Shown: positions 7,666-16,497, counted from the stretch's first letter. The stretch is 55,132 bases of DNA from Paenochrobactrum pullorum (GCF_041929845.1 NZ_JBHEEH010000015.1:1-55132), one strand, 5' to 3'. Notes: generated by a model not told the origin, from the letters alone. A program made the numbers and translations.

Positions 7666-7976
7666 TCAGCTGCGCCCTGAATAGCTGCTTGTAAAATAAC
7701 TGTGGCGAACAAAAGGTTCTCCGCTGGTGGACGCTTTTCAATATAGGTTCGAACAAGCTTTGTTGCAGCAACCGGTTCAAGCCCGCCACCGATAAGACCT
7801 TGCCGGATCACATTCGAAATATCACCAACTAGGCATTGCTTGGTGAATAGGCGTTCAAGGATCACCCACGGGCCAGCCTCGCAAGCCTCTTGCAAGGCTT
7901 CCAATTCGCCCCATCCGAGGCGGAAGGTGTAATCACCATCCGCCCATGTGAGTTCAATCTTTGCGTCGCGGGTCAT
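7557..7976 (-). CDS. GTA-type tail assembly chaperone
   Basis: 139 residues. The N-terminal 100 residues (IELTWADGDYTFRLGWGELEALQEACEAGP, seen as an LGWGELEALQ core, then VIRQGLIGGG and VRTYIEKRP) match the gene-transfer-agent gp10 / phage tail assembly chaperone family. The C terminus is low-complexity (Ala, Glu, Ser, Pro), typical of a linker region before a frameshift. Its ATG overlaps the tail tube stop (TAATG). It should coat the tape measure during tail assembly, as lambda gpG/gpGT do. Confidence 0.85.
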   Translation of the reverse strand: MTRDAKIELTWADGDYTFRLGWGELEALQEACEAGPWVILERLFTKQCLVGDISNVIRQGLIGGGLEPVAATKLVRTYIEKRPPAENLLFATVILQAAIQGAAEEPVGEPPAASQTESNSTASPMEKSDLPPSMETEQL

Positions 7977-8416
7977 TATGGCGCCACCGTTTCAACCATT
8001 TCACCATCAGACTGCATGCTGACGTTGAGTGTGACAGTTTGCGAATTTTGCGCTGCAATTTCCACGTTTTCCACCTGCATGAAACCAGTCCATGTTACGG
8101 TCTCAGTGGGCAGCTCAAGCTCAATTTTAACAGGAATAGAATCCACGCTCTTCCAAGCGGCGAGCCATGTCTTCAAGCTATCCACTGCAAGAACGCCCTC
8201 TCCACTGATTGTCATAGAAAGGCTTGATGCGTCGCGCCCAGTCCAATCCACTTTATCAGGATCGTCACAATCTGGTATCTGGATTTCTTCAAGGCTTTTA
8301 TTCAGACTCATTGAACGCTGAGTGAACCCACATGGAGCACTATAAACGGTGGGTGTTTCATCATTGCCGAGAAGAACGCGGAACTTACCGCCCTTGATAG
8401 TTTTTGCTTTTGCCAT
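7976..8416 (-). CDS. Major tail tube protein
   Basis: 146 residues from the ATG at 8416, which has GGAGG six bases upstream; an upstream in-frame ATG at 8428 contains this site and is less likely. It has the small all-beta character of the TP901-1/phage_tail_2 major tail proteins, with a SLNKSLEEIQIPDCDDPD loop and a VTWTGFMQVENVEIAAQ strand region. It polymerises into the tail tube around the tape measure. Position between the tail completion gene and the chaperones agrees. Confidence 0.88.
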   Translation of the reverse strand: MAKAKTIKGGKFRVLLGNDETPTVYSAPCGFTQRSMSLNKSLEEIQIPDCDDPDKVDWTGRDASSLSMTISGEGVLAVDSLKTWLAAWKSVDSIPVKIELELPTETVTWTGFMQVENVEIAAQNSQTVTLNVSMQSDGEMVETVAP

Positions 8417-8459
8417 TACGGCCTCCATTGGCCTGTAACGGCCTTAGTGTTGTGGTGAA

Positions 8460-8876
8460 TTACGGTTGCTCTACCGTCGCGGTATAGCGAATAGAGGCGT
8501 GATTTATATTGCCGTCCTTGATGTAGTCCGTGCGCCAATAATCAAAGCCCACAAGCGCGTTGACCGTAAGCGGTGGCTCCCAGCCTCTCAGCGCTTTTCG
8601 CACAGCATCAGCAATATCGCGCATTTGCTTTTGCGCTGGCTGCAACGACCAGACGTCAAGTTGGAAGACGATATCGTCTGCATAGATGCAATCCGCATTC
8701 GCCTGCTCAGCGCTCGTCGGGCCGATACTGATATATGGGAATATGCTAGGCGCAACCTGCCCTTTATCATCGGTGGGAGGGTTATCGTAGCTACGTTGGC
8801 CTGCAAGAGCCACCAATGGCGCATAAGATCGTAAACGCTGAATGATAGCGCCTTGGAGCTCAAGAACTGGATCCAT
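8460..8876 (-). CDS. Tail completion / DUF3168 protein
   Basis: 138 residues starting MDPVLELQGAIIQRLRS with a LVALAGQRSYDNPP segment and a Y-I-S-I-G-P strand followed by acidic residues. This is the DUF3168 family (SPP1 gp17 / HK97 gp10-adjacent tail terminator type), which caps the tail tube and joins it to the head. Its 5' end overlaps the preceding gp10-like gene by 17 bases, consistent with coupled translation. Confidence 0.88.
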   Translation of the reverse strand: MDPVLELQGAIIQRLRSYAPLVALAGQRSYDNPPTDDKGQVAPSIFPYISIGPTSAEQANADCIYADDIVFQLDVWSLQPAQKQMRDIADAVRKALRGWEPPLTVNALVGFDYWRTDYIKDGNINHASIRYTATVEQP

Positions 8877-9342
8877 TCGCCGCCACCTGTTTTGCTGCTT
8901 TAGTGATAGCTCTGCGTACGCGGGATTTTACTTTTTTCTGATTGGCTCGCCATGAGACATAGAAAAATGGCTGCGCTTTAGTTCCTGGATGCTGTGCACC
9001 CTTGAACATGCCTCCTGCAACGTGCGGGGCTGTCCCAAATTCGACCAAATGCGCGTATCTGACTTTGGAATTGCCGGCGTAAATAGTGATTGTTAGATCA
9101 CCAGCCAATGAGGACTTAGCAACCGCAATGGCTTGCGCGTATTTGGGCTTTTTACCCCAAGTCCAGCCGATGCTGTCTCGTAGATCGCCATTATCGATGG
9201 GCGCAAGGCTTTTCATCATCTCAACGATTTCGTTGGCGCCCTGCTCCATTGCCTGCTTGATAGTAGCCTTGGCAATTTCAGGCATACGCTTGAGCTTGCG
9301 CTCAAGACGAGCAAGCCCAAGGATTGATGCGCTTCTAGCCAT
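8860..9342 (-). CDS. HK97 gp10-like head-tail joining protein
   Basis: 160 residues. I start it at the ATG at 9342 (MARSASILGLARLERKLK), preceded by GAGGGTGAGG; the open frame extends further upstream but that part reads as out-of-frame sequence of the previous gene. The motifs EIVEMMKSLAPIDNGDLRDSI and YAHLVEFGTAPH are hallmarks of the HK97 gp10 family. It overlaps its neighbours on both sides, as expected in a compact head-tail operon. Confidence 0.9.
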   Translation of the reverse strand: MARSASILGLARLERKLKRMPEIAKATIKQAMEQGANEIVEMMKSLAPIDNGDLRDSIGWTWGKKPKYAQAIAVAKSSLAGDLTITIYAGNSKVRYAHLVEFGTAPHVAGGMFKGAQHPGTKAQPFFYVSWRANQKKVKSRVRRAITKAAKQVAANGSSS

Positions 9343-9712
9343 CCTCACCCTCAACAACCAACATTTCGAGATATGCGCCGCGCTCGTCTGGATTGACGAC
9401 CGTCTTGATACCAAACACGCGGTTTGGTTTATCGTCAGTATGTCCGGCTCGCGCATCATACGCCCGCCATGCGGCAGTGATTTGCCGTGTAGCGCTGCTT
9501 GCACGCACAGTCAGATTATATGGCTGCCGCGACACCAAACGTGCGGCAATGACGCTTTCTGCACTGCCGCCAAATTTTGGAGCAAGGCGTGCTGGCACGG
9601 TGAACTGGTCAACCCAATCGCCGCGAGTTCCACCAAAACCATCATCCACGTCTTCACGACGCTGAAATGTCAGCTTGCAATTTAAGCTGCCCGCGCCACT
9701 ACGATTTGCCAT
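9335..9712 (-). CDS. Phage head-tail adaptor (SPP1 gp16-like)
   Basis: 125 residues. LNCKLTFQRREDVDDGFGG near the start, the ESVIAARLVSRQPYNLTVR strand pair and the C-terminal FGIKTVVNPDERGAYLEMLV are typical of the phage head-tail joining family (SPP1 gp16 / HK97 gp9). It binds below the portal-connector ring and closes the channel after packaging. It overlaps the small conserved gene before it by 14 bases. Confidence 0.9.
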   Translation of the reverse strand: MANRSGAGSLNCKLTFQRREDVDDGFGGTRGDWVDQFTVPARLAPKFGGSAESVIAARLVSRQPYNLTVRASSATRQITAAWRAYDARAGHTDDKPNRVFGIKTVVNPDERGAYLEMLVVEGEDG

Positions 9713-9878
9713 TTACAGCCTCACGCTTTGGTGTCGGCAACTTCTCTGCTTTGCCAGCCTTCATGGCAGCTTCTGCACATCGTCTCGTTACACTCATCTC
9801 CATACCTGCGAGGTATGCGATGGTCACGCCATAACGAGGCGACCAATCGAAGTCAGATGTAAAGCGGAGCCAAGGCAT
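9699..9878 (-). CDS. Conserved small phage protein in the connector region
   Basis: 59 residues, found by direct translation; MPWLRFTSDFDWSPRY then YGVTIAYLAGMEMSVTR. Its ATG overlaps the stop of the head-fiber-like gene as TAATG. Short proteins with the same WLRFTxDFDW start and TIAYxAGM core occur at this position in other Rhizobiales phages. Role unknown, presumably structural or in assembly because of the context. Confidence 0.8.
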   Translation of the reverse strand: MPWLRFTSDFDWSPRYGVTIAYLAGMEMSVTRRCAEAAMKAGKAEKLPTPKREAVNGKS

Positions 9879-10195
9879 TAACCTGCTCCTTCAAGCGCCT
9901 TAATCCGAGCTGATAGCGCGACAAATGCAGCTTGCAAATTTACAGCCGCGGCTAGACCGCTTGCCGCATCAGCTGTGACCGCGTGATTGTGGTTGCCCGC
10001 AGATGCAGTTGTTGCGGTTGTTCCAACAGTCGGAGGAAAAATTTCGGGCTTACCTGTAACGTCAGCCCAAGCAGTTGAGCTGCCACCATCGCCTTCCAGC
10101 CCCTCCACTTCGGCGCCTTCTTCAATGACAAGTTTGCCACCTACAACCAGCGTATCGCCGCCCTCAGTGAAATAATTCTTTGTAGAATATGTCAT
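9878..10195 (-). CDS. Head fiber-like protein
   Basis: 105 residues. The sequence begins MTYSTKNYFTEGGDTLVVGG, continues with EEGAEVEGLEGD, a histidine motif AGNHNHAV and ends in a helical stretch. This pattern matches the phage head fiber family (phi29 gp8.5-like; residues about 1-35 forming a short beta region followed by an ADVTGKP linker). It may decorate the capsid or connector. Non-essential decoration is usual for this family. Confidence 0.7.
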   Translation of the reverse strand: MTYSTKNYFTEGGDTLVVGGKLVIEEGAEVEGLEGDGGSSTAWADVTGKPEIFPPTVGTTATTASAGNHNHAVTADAASGLAAAVNLQAAFVALSARIKALEGAG

Positions 10196-10203
10196 ATATC
10201 CTC

Positions 10204-10485
10204 CTAGACCGACATTCGCCGGTATGGGTCAATCAGCCGTGTGGCCGTTGGAATCTCGGTGTGGATTGTTCCGGTAATGTCGGATTCTCGATTTTCGTAC
10301 ATGCTGGCGGCTTGCAACATTATAGCCGCGTCAAACTCAGCATCTGCACCGTCGGGAACTGCATCCCGCCGAACATAGGAAAGCGCCCATGCCTTACCGG
10401 CATCTAAATATGTCTGTATCAAATCATCTTCGTCATCAAATTCAACGCGGAGATGCTTTTTGAATTTCTCTAGCGTGACCGCCAT
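10204..10485 (-). CDS. Head-tail connector protein (HK97 gp6-like)
   Basis: 93 residues of mostly alpha-helical sequence: VTLEKFKKHLRVEFDDEDDLI, IQTYLDAGKAWALSYV and a central DAAIMLQAASMYENRE helix. This is the QLRVD...DD..i..yl.aA motif of the gp6/connector-1 family, which forms a ring under the portal. It lies directly after the capsid gene, beyond an intrinsic terminator. Confidence 0.9.
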   Translation of the reverse strand: MAVTLEKFKKHLRVEFDDEDDLIQTYLDAGKAWALSYVRRDAVPDGADAEFDAAIMLQAASMYENRESDITGTIHTEIPTATRLIDPYRRMSV

Positions 10486-10499
10486 GCTACCTCCTATGG

Positions 10500-10520
10500 A
10501 AAAGGGCGCCTAAGCGCCCC
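10500..10520 (-). terminator. Intrinsic terminator after the capsid gene
   Basis: On the minus strand GGGCGC, loop TTAG and GCGCCC are followed by TTTT. It lies seven bases beyond the capsid stop codon and before the connector gene. A leaky terminator here would make capsid mRNA more abundant than connector and tail mRNA. Confidence 0.7.
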
Positions 10521-10527
10521 ACCATGA

Positions 10528-11727
10528 TTAAGCAGCAACCTTGTGGTAGCGGAACAATGTCGGGTCAACGACACCGCCGCCAACACGTTTCGTGGTGTAG
10601 AACTGCACGAATGGCTTGTTGGTGTATGGATCGCGCAAGATGCGAATACCGGTGCGGTCGATAATCAGATAGCCTGAGAAATCACCGAACACGACTGGGA
10701 TCGCACCTGCCGCAATATCCGGCATTGCTGCCATCTCGGTTACAGGGAAACCAAGCACGGTTGCTGGCTGACCAGACTGCAAGCCAGGCTGCCAGATAAA
10801 GTTGCCGTTACCGTCTTTGATTTTACGGATAGCACCCTGTGTCTTACGGTTCATTGCAAATCGAGCAGCAGGAGTGCGCTCACTTGGCAGATCGTAAACA
10901 AGGTCAATAAGACCATCCAGCGACAGCTCGGCGGCCTTGCCAGTTTTAACCTCTGGGATTGCGCCCCATGGGTGCGAACTAGCAGCCGTATAGGTAAGCA
11001 ACCCCTTAGGCTTATCGGTACCGTTTCCAGAGATAAACGCCAAGCCTTCCTGATAGGCGAATTCAGTCTCGACTTCACCGGCGAGCCAGCTTTCAAGATT
11101 GATTTCAGAGTCATCAAGCAATCGCTGCGTTGCTGCAGGGTTGGCATAGATTTCGCCAGTATTGAACTTAACTTCTGCAAACTTTGCAGTTGTGGTTTCA
11201 GGTCGGACATCAGTTTCGCCAACCCAGCCGGATGCTGTCGCACGATCATTGTACAGCTTTGAGAAGCCGTTGCCGCTGATTGTCTGTACGGATGCAATTT
11301 GGCGCATTGGTGAAACAGTCTTCAGCTTGTCGATGATGGAGCGATCCCACTCAGTAGGCGCAGTATAGCCGCCTTCTTCTGGTACACCGACACTCATACC
11401 CGCCTTAATCGCTGCGGCGGAAGCAGCTTCAAGGCCAGCCTCATCGCCTTTACGGAAGAAGCGATCAAACGCCTGAGCGTATTCGCTCTTGCCTTTGTGT
11501 GGCTCGCCAGCTCCACCAACCATGAGCGCGCCAAGCTTTGAATTGGCATCGTCGATTGCAGCGGTAAGCTTGCCGACTTCATCGTTGATCCGGTCAACTT
11601 TTTCAGTACGCACCACATCTTCCTGACCCTTACGAATGTCAGCAAGTGCAGCATTGTGCTCGGCCTTGAATGCTTCAAAGGCAGTACCCTGTTTTTCAAT
11701 CAGAGCGGTAATAGCAGTAGTGTCCAT
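10528..11727 (-). CDS. Major capsid protein (HK97 gp5 family)
   Basis: 399 residues. The N-terminal 100 or so residues are a charged coiled-coil delta/scaffold domain. The mature capsid fold starts around GYTAPTEWDRSIID and includes the conserved E-loop and A-domain stretches (VSPMRQIASVQ, YQEGLAFISGNGTDKPKG, and GIRILRDPYTNKPFVQFYTTKR near the end, here identified by their LRDPYTNKPFV core). The preceding ClpP-like protease should remove the delta domain during prohead maturation. Its ATG overlaps the protease stop. Confidence 0.96.
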   Translation of the reverse strand: MDTTAITALIEKQGTAFEAFKAEHNAALADIRKGQEDVVRTEKVDRINDEVGKLTAAIDDANSKLGALMVGGAGEPHKGKSEYAQAFDRFFRKGDEAGLEAASAAAIKAGMSVGVPEEGGYTAPTEWDRSIIDKLKTVSPMRQIASVQTISGNGFSKLYNDRATASGWVGETDVRPETTTAKFAEVKFNTGEIYANPAATQRLLDDSEINLESWLAGEVETEFAYQEGLAFISGNGTDKPKGLLTYTAASSHPWGAIPEVKTGKAAELSLDGLIDLVYDLPSERTPAARFAMNRKTQGAIRKIKDGNGNFIWQPGLQSGQPATVLGFPVTEMAAMPDIAAGAIPVVFGDFSGYLIIDRTGIRILRDPYTNKPFVQFYTTKRVGGGVVDPTLFRYHKVAA

Positions 11728-12590
11728 TATTGGACCTCCAGAATAGAAAGATTGTTGGAAAGTGCTGCGGCAACAGCCGCTAGGTCGGGTCCACTGTCAT
11801 CTCGACCAGCGGCAGGAGGCTGCACATCACGCGCACCAACCTTCAGTTCAGAAATAGTCGTTTTGGCATCCTTGGCGGATGCGCCTGCTAATCGCAGTGC
11901 TCGTTCGGCTTGCTTTTCAGCACGAAGCGCTTGAGCCTTTGTGTTCGGCTCCGACTTGATGCGGTCAGCAGGTAGTAAATCAGTGGCAAAACCAGCATCG
12001 ATAGCCGCCTGTCCAGAAAGCCATGTTTCGGCATCCATCATTGCGGCCACTGCCACTGCATCATTACCGGTGCGCGCCTCGTAAACCGATGCCATATTGG
12101 CGTCGAACTGCTCCATGGTCTGGGCCATTTCTGCAAAGTCACGACGGTTGCCAACGGCAATCGTCCAGCAGTTATGGATCATGATCGAGCTGGATGCGCC
12201 GATTTCGATAACGTCACCGGCCATGGCAATGACACTGGCGGCACTGGCGGCAACACCAAGAACCTTGACCTTAACGGTCAGGGAATGAGCGTCGGCGTGG
12301 TCGCGAATCTTGTTATAGATCGCAACGCCTTCAAACATGTCACCGCCGGGTGAATTGATATGAACTTCAAAGTCTTGTCGGCCAATTGACCGCAAGGCAG
12401 CGTCAAGGCGTTTCAGCGTAAACCCGCCACCAGACCAGAAATCCTCACCGATAACATCATAAATTGAGATAACATTTTCGCCGACCGCATCTGCCGAAAG
12501 GATGGATGAATCCCACCGCTCCAGCACAGCATCAGGCGTGCGTGCGCTGATGCCAGCTCGCACTGGCACCGCAATTCTAGGTAAATTCAT
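11727..12590 (-). CDS. ClpP-like prohead maturation protease
   Basis: 287 residues with a ClpP/crotonase-type serine protease domain at about 35-210. INSPGGDMFEG (79-89) forms the oxyanion region, GVAASAASVIAMAG (112-125) carries the nucleophile (Ser116 by alignment to ClpP), and IMIHNCW holds His139; an acidic residue near 186 would complete the triad. The C-terminal 70 residues are a variable alanine-rich tail, as in other phage ClpP-like proteases. It lies between portal and capsid, the canonical slot for the prohead protease. Confidence 0.94.
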   Translation of the reverse strand: MNLPRIAVPVRAGISARTPDAVLERWDSSILSADAVGENVISIYDVIGEDFWSGGGFTLKRLDAALRSIGRQDFEVHINSPGGDMFEGVAIYNKIRDHADAHSLTVKVKVLGVAASAASVIAMAGDVIEIGASSSIMIHNCWTIAVGNRRDFAEMAQTMEQFDANMASVYEARTGNDAVAVAAMMDAETWLSGQAAIDAGFATDLLPADRIKSEPNTKAQALRAEKQAERALRLAGASAKDAKTTISELKVGARDVQPPAAGRDDSGPDLAAVAAALSNNLSILEVQ

Positions 12591-12596
12591 ATGGTT

Positions 12597-13853
12597 TTAT
12601 TCCTGTGTCGGCGCAGTGGCGGTAGACGGCTGAGTGCCAAGTGGCTGCATATTCAGCGGCTCAAGATACGTATCACCGCCCTCAATAGGGTCCATGTCTT
12701 CAAGCGCACGGATGTCATTTGCGGAGAGGAACCCGCTACTTCGACCAATGGCGTACGCTTCGTAACGCGATTTAGTATCGCCCTTTAGAAGGGCAGCATT
12801 ATTGAACCTCGCATACAGATCAGGCTCATTTTCATCAATTAAGTCACGGGCAATGGCTTGCTCCCACATCGTGAGCCAGTCCTGCATCGTATAGGTAACA
12901 AAGCCGATACCCATCTGCTCAATGCCTGTGCCCCAGCTGGAAGCTTTATCGTTAAGGCCAACCATGTGCAGTGGGACACCGAAGTACATCGCAATTTCTG
13001 CCAACGACTGAACGCGAGTCTGAATGAACTGCGCGTCTACAGATGTCATGGCAAGGCGCTCGTAAGACATACCCTCTTCAAGGACAAGATCGCGGCCTTC
13101 AAGCCCGCCACCTTCACGGTAATAATCCAAGCTTTCTCGAAGGGCGACAATGCCCTCCTCGTCTAGCTTACCAGGATGCTTGAGAACGCCGCCTGTGCGT
13201 GTGCCATTGCGGAAGAGTGATCCTGCATGCTTTTCAGTTGAGGCTGCAAGACCCATGGCTTCACGCGCATAGGTGATGACCGATAAGCCGGTGATGCCGT
13301 CGAATGTCATGCCACGCAAATGCAGCATTCTATCTTGCTTAAGAATGGTTCGCTGGCCCGTTGGCAATGTCACGGTATAAGTCAGGCTAAGGTCACGCTC
13401 CTGCTTCACCTCAACGTTGTCAGCATTAAGCGGGATTAGTTCAACGACCTTTTTACCGGACGTTACTTTGTAAGCATATCCATTACCCCGCAGCAAGACG
13501 CTCATTTGCAGCATTCGTCTAAACTCAGACGGCGTTTGCCATTTATTCGGTTTGCGACGCAGAATACGCCACAAGTCATGGTCATCAGCATCTAAGCGCT
13601 TGTCGCCAACGCGTCTTTTTAAATCCAACGGTAGGGTTGCAACGTTACCCGAAATCAAACTAACGCAGCGCCATACCGCCGAAATCTTCATGGCGTCATC
13701 AGCAGATACGTTGGCACTGCCTATCGACTGACCAGCCAGATAATCTGCCAGCGAGCCGCTCGCCATATTATTCCATGACGGGCCAACAGAAGCTGGCTCT
13801 CTTCTTAATGGCGATGACTGTTTAGCGCCGCGCCACCAATCTTTAAAGCCCAT
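12597..13853 (-). CDS. Phage portal protein (HK97 gp3 family)
   Basis: 418 residues. After an N-terminal basic segment it shows AVWRCVSLISGNVATLPLDL, LLRGNGYAYKV, HLRGMTFDGITGLSVI and a FGVPLHMVGLND segment, all diagnostic of the Phage_portal family. It forms the dodecameric ring through which DNA is packaged and ejected. The C-terminal 25 residues are disordered and threonine/proline-rich. It is closely spaced between TerL and the protease. Confidence 0.95.
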   Translation of the reverse strand: MGFKDWWRGAKQSSPLRREPASVGPSWNNMASGSLADYLAGQSIGSANVSADDAMKISAVWRCVSLISGNVATLPLDLKRRVGDKRLDADDHDLWRILRRKPNKWQTPSEFRRMLQMSVLLRGNGYAYKVTSGKKVVELIPLNADNVEVKQERDLSLTYTVTLPTGQRTILKQDRMLHLRGMTFDGITGLSVITYAREAMGLAASTEKHAGSLFRNGTRTGGVLKHPGKLDEEGIVALRESLDYYREGGGLEGRDLVLEEGMSYERLAMTSVDAQFIQTRVQSLAEIAMYFGVPLHMVGLNDKASSWGTGIEQMGIGFVTYTMQDWLTMWEQAIARDLIDENEPDLYARFNNAALLKGDTKSRYEAYAIGRSSGFLSANDIRALEDMDPIEGGDTYLEPLNMQPLGTQPSTATAPTQE

Positions 13854-13860
13854 GCGGCCC

Positions 13861-15753
13861 TCACATAATTAAAAGGCCGCGGCCTTTGCGGTATACGGAT
13901 TCTTTTGGTGCTGCTGGCGTATCCAAGGCCCCACCAACAGCCATTGCCAATGCAACAGCAGCATCGATGCGAACCGACGCTTTTGTTTTTACAAACCACC
14001 GGTTATCTTGGGCGTCTCGATCGAAAGTTGCGCCCATAAGAGCGGTCATAAGCACAGGATTCCGGCGCATCCTAATGCGCCCGTCGATAATCATATCTTC
14101 AAGTGCAGAAACAGATCCCGGCATCCACAATCCTTGAGGTGGTGGTAAGCCCGCAGCTTTAGCCGCCTCGACCTTTTCAGGCTCTGGCCTTGCTCTAATC
14201 TTACCACCCTGCGGATGCGCGACATGCACGACTTCCACACCTAATGCCTCAAGCTCCTCTCGAAACTTGTCATAAGCGTATCGGTCGTATGCAATGGACT
14301 GAATATCGAACTCTTGATCAAGTTGTTGGACGCGTGACGCAACAAAGTCGTAACGAATGCGTTGCCCAGCAGGCGCGTTCAGCCAGCCTTGCTGCACCCA
14401 TAAATCATATGGGGCCTTGTCAGCAGCGGCTCGAGCCTTCAAAGTGTCGCCCGGTGTCCATGCTTCTACCCATGCATCGAAAGTAGGCAGGCTAACTGTG
14501 CTGCCATCCTCGCGCTCCATCTCTTTGAAACCAGTTGGCACTACACACGCTAGCACGGTCATATCGCGACTACCCGACAAATCCACACCCATGAAAACAT
14601 GCTTTTCAGCATGCTCTAACTCTGGTTCGAAATCATCCATTACGCTTTCGACTGTCTCGCGAGGCATCCAAGCCTTATCGGCATCTGTCCAGCAGCAAAA
14701 ATGCAATCGCAAAATACCGTTCAGCTTGCCCGGCATTTGTTTTGCCTGAGCTACGACACCGGCTAAATATTCTTGTGTCAGGATTACGCCCAGAAGCGGA
14801 TTAGCTTTTTTCCAACACGTTGGATCTTCGAGCGGATCGTCATCCTTATCAAGCGCACAAACCCAAGCGAAAGTCGTATCATCGATGACTTCGCCAACAT
14901 ATGTAAAATCATCATCGGGTGTTTGTGTGCCAGCGGCGACACGTACGGCATGCTCATGCTCTTCCCAGCAGATACTATTTTTGTCGCTACCAGAGTTTGT
15001 AATCATTAATAGCAGTGGCTGGCGTCGAAATTTAAAGCCACGCTCCAGCATTTCCATGGTGGAACGGTCTGGATGCTCATGCACCTCATCGCAAAGCGCG
15101 AAATGAGGGCGCGGCCCAGATCCTGATTTGCCTGAATCCTTTGAGATAGGTCGAAAAAACGACTGAGACTTGTGGTGAGCAATATTGAATTCTTTACCCA
15201 TACCACCGCTGAATTTCAGTCGCTCGACTAAAGCAGGTGCAGCCCGAACCATTTTAACGGCGTCTTGAAAAAGGATTCCAGCTTGCTCTTTCTTGGCAGC
15301 CGCTGCGTAAATCTGAGCGCCAGCCTCATTATCAGCAATCAGGCCATAAAGGCCAACTCCGCCAGCAAACGGGGATTTACCGTTACCCTTTCCTTCTTCG
15401 ATGTAGGCACGGCGAAAACGTCTTGAACCGTCCTCGCGCTTCCAGCCAAACAAAGATCCAAGTTTAAATGCCTGTGATGCATGAAGTTGAAATGGACGAC
15501 CCTCAAACTGGCCTTCGTTAAGTTTTAAACGCTCCTCAAAGAAGCGAAAAACACGGTGCGCCGCAGCTTCATCAAAATGCAAACCGCGTTCACTTGCTTT
15601 TTCCAAATCATCAAAATGCCTTCTACAGGCATTACGCACATGTGGTCCAGCTACTTCAACACCTGAAAGAACCGCGCGCGCATAGTCGTTAATACGCTTA
15701 AGTGCCGGCCCCTCAATCAAGGAGATCGTCTTTTTCTTCGTCGTCACTGGCAA
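13861..15753 (-). CDS. Terminase large subunit
   Basis: 630 residues of the Terminase_1/YmfN type. The ATPase domain has Walker A GKGNGKSP at 121-128 and Walker B FALCDE at 218-223. The nuclease half has VFMGVDLSGSRDMTVLA with the first catalytic aspartate, and later acidic patches including AAVALAMAVGGA near the C terminus. It cuts concatemers and drives packaging through the portal. The start at 15753 overlaps TerS by 41 bases; a later start cannot be excluded. Confidence 0.95.
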   Translation of the reverse strand: MPVTTKKKTISLIEGPALKRINDYARAVLSGVEVAGPHVRNACRRHFDDLEKASERGLHFDEAAAHRVFRFFEERLKLNEGQFEGRPFQLHASQAFKLGSLFGWKREDGSRRFRRAYIEEGKGNGKSPFAGGVGLYGLIADNEAGAQIYAAAAKKEQAGILFQDAVKMVRAAPALVERLKFSGGMGKEFNIAHHKSQSFFRPISKDSGKSGSGPRPHFALCDEVHEHPDRSTMEMLERGFKFRRQPLLLMITNSGSDKNSICWEEHEHAVRVAAGTQTPDDDFTYVGEVIDDTTFAWVCALDKDDDPLEDPTCWKKANPLLGVILTQEYLAGVVAQAKQMPGKLNGILRLHFCCWTDADKAWMPRETVESVMDDFEPELEHAEKHVFMGVDLSGSRDMTVLACVVPTGFKEMEREDGSTVSLPTFDAWVEAWTPGDTLKARAAADKAPYDLWVQQGWLNAPAGQRIRYDFVASRVQQLDQEFDIQSIAYDRYAYDKFREELEALGVEVVHVAHPQGGKIRARPEPEKVEAAKAAGLPPPQGLWMPGSVSALEDMIIDGRIRMRRNPVLMTALMGATFDRDAQDNRWFVKTKASVRIDAAVALAMAVGGALDTPAAPKESVYRKGRGLLIM

Positions 15754-16111
15754 TCGTTACCTTACTTGCATCGGATGGCGTTGCGCCCATTTGACCAAGC
15801 ATCTGACGCAAAAGGTTCATGGCTTGAACGCCAACCTCCTGCCCCGCCATGATGCGGCCTTGAATGTTTGACGCCATGCCAACCAGAATGCGGTGCGATT
15901 CAGTCAGCCATGGAATTTCTTTTTGGAACAGAACCCACGCGGATTTCGCTTTGTTGTCGTCGCTGTCTTTGAGCCACTTCGGCGGAGCGCCTAATGGGCC
16001 ATTCGATGATGGTTCTGAGCGGTTTTTAAAGCGCTGCGGGTTCTTTTTGTCGCTAGCCTCAACAGCCGCCTTGGCTTGAGGCGTTCTAGGCCTCGCCACG
16101 GCACTCTCCAT
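15713..16111 (-). CDS. Terminase small subunit
   Basis: 132 residues if started at the ATG at 16111 (MESAVARPRTPQAKAA), which matches how related proteins begin. An in-frame ATG at 16219 overlaps the HNH gene and would add 36 residues. Diagnostic stretches are NPQRFKNRSEP, GPLGAPPKWL, AWVLFQKEIPWL and LLRQMLGQMGATPSDASKV, followed by an acidic tail. The family recognises the packaging site and recruits TerL. Confidence 0.9.
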   Translation of the reverse strand: MESAVARPRTPQAKAAVEASDKKNPQRFKNRSEPSSNGPLGAPPKWLKDSDDNKAKSAWVLFQKEIPWLTESHRILVGMASNIQGRIMAGQEVGVQAMNLLRQMLGQMGATPSDASKVTIASDDEEKDDLLD

Positions 16112-16203
16112 TGTATAAGGGTCATATTTTGAATTGTGGATGCACGTTCGTTCGTCCCCAACCGGTCCGTGAAAATGAAAAGCTTTAGACTTTGGGGCTA
16201 GCC

Positions 16204-16497
16204 CTACCCTAGAGGCCATCCATCGACCCCGAAACGAATGACCGTCTGGCCTCGTTCTTCACGCTGCTTGTCACTGTCATGGCATTTCTTGCATAATGGT
16301 TGCAGGTTAGCTTCATCCCAGAACAATGTCTCATCACCCTTGTGAGGCGTTACATGATCCACAACAGTGGCAAGCTCGACTTCACCTGCTCTTTGGCAAT
16401 ACAGGCAAAGTGGGGAATGGGTCAGAATGCGTTCACGCAATCGTTGCCAGCGGGCTAGTTTGTAGAGGCGTTGCCAAGGTCTAGTCGCAGGAGCCAT
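16204..16497 (-). CDS. HNH endonuclease
   Basis: 97 residues. WQRLRERILTHSPLCLYCQRAG supplies the first CxxC zinc pair, VVDHVTPHKGD holds the catalytic His region and LQPLCKKCHDSDKQ the second CxxC pair. This matches HK97 gp74-type HNH proteins encoded beside terminase genes, which assist cos cleavage and DNA packaging. The preceding gene overlaps its 5' end. Confidence 0.93.
   Translation of the reverse strand: MAPATRPWQRLYKLARWQRLRERILTHSPLCLYCQRAGEVELATVVDHVTPHKGDETLFWDEANLQPLCKKCHDSDKQREERGQTVIRFGVDGWPLG

Noticed and set aside
7499..7789. 96-codon frame overlapping the tail chaperones
   Set aside because: The +1 frame; basic, low-complexity product without homology, while the -1 frame encodes the recognised chaperone extension.
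13805..13999. 64-codon frame across the TerL/portal junction
   Set aside because: Cys-rich nonsense in the other frame of two certain genes.
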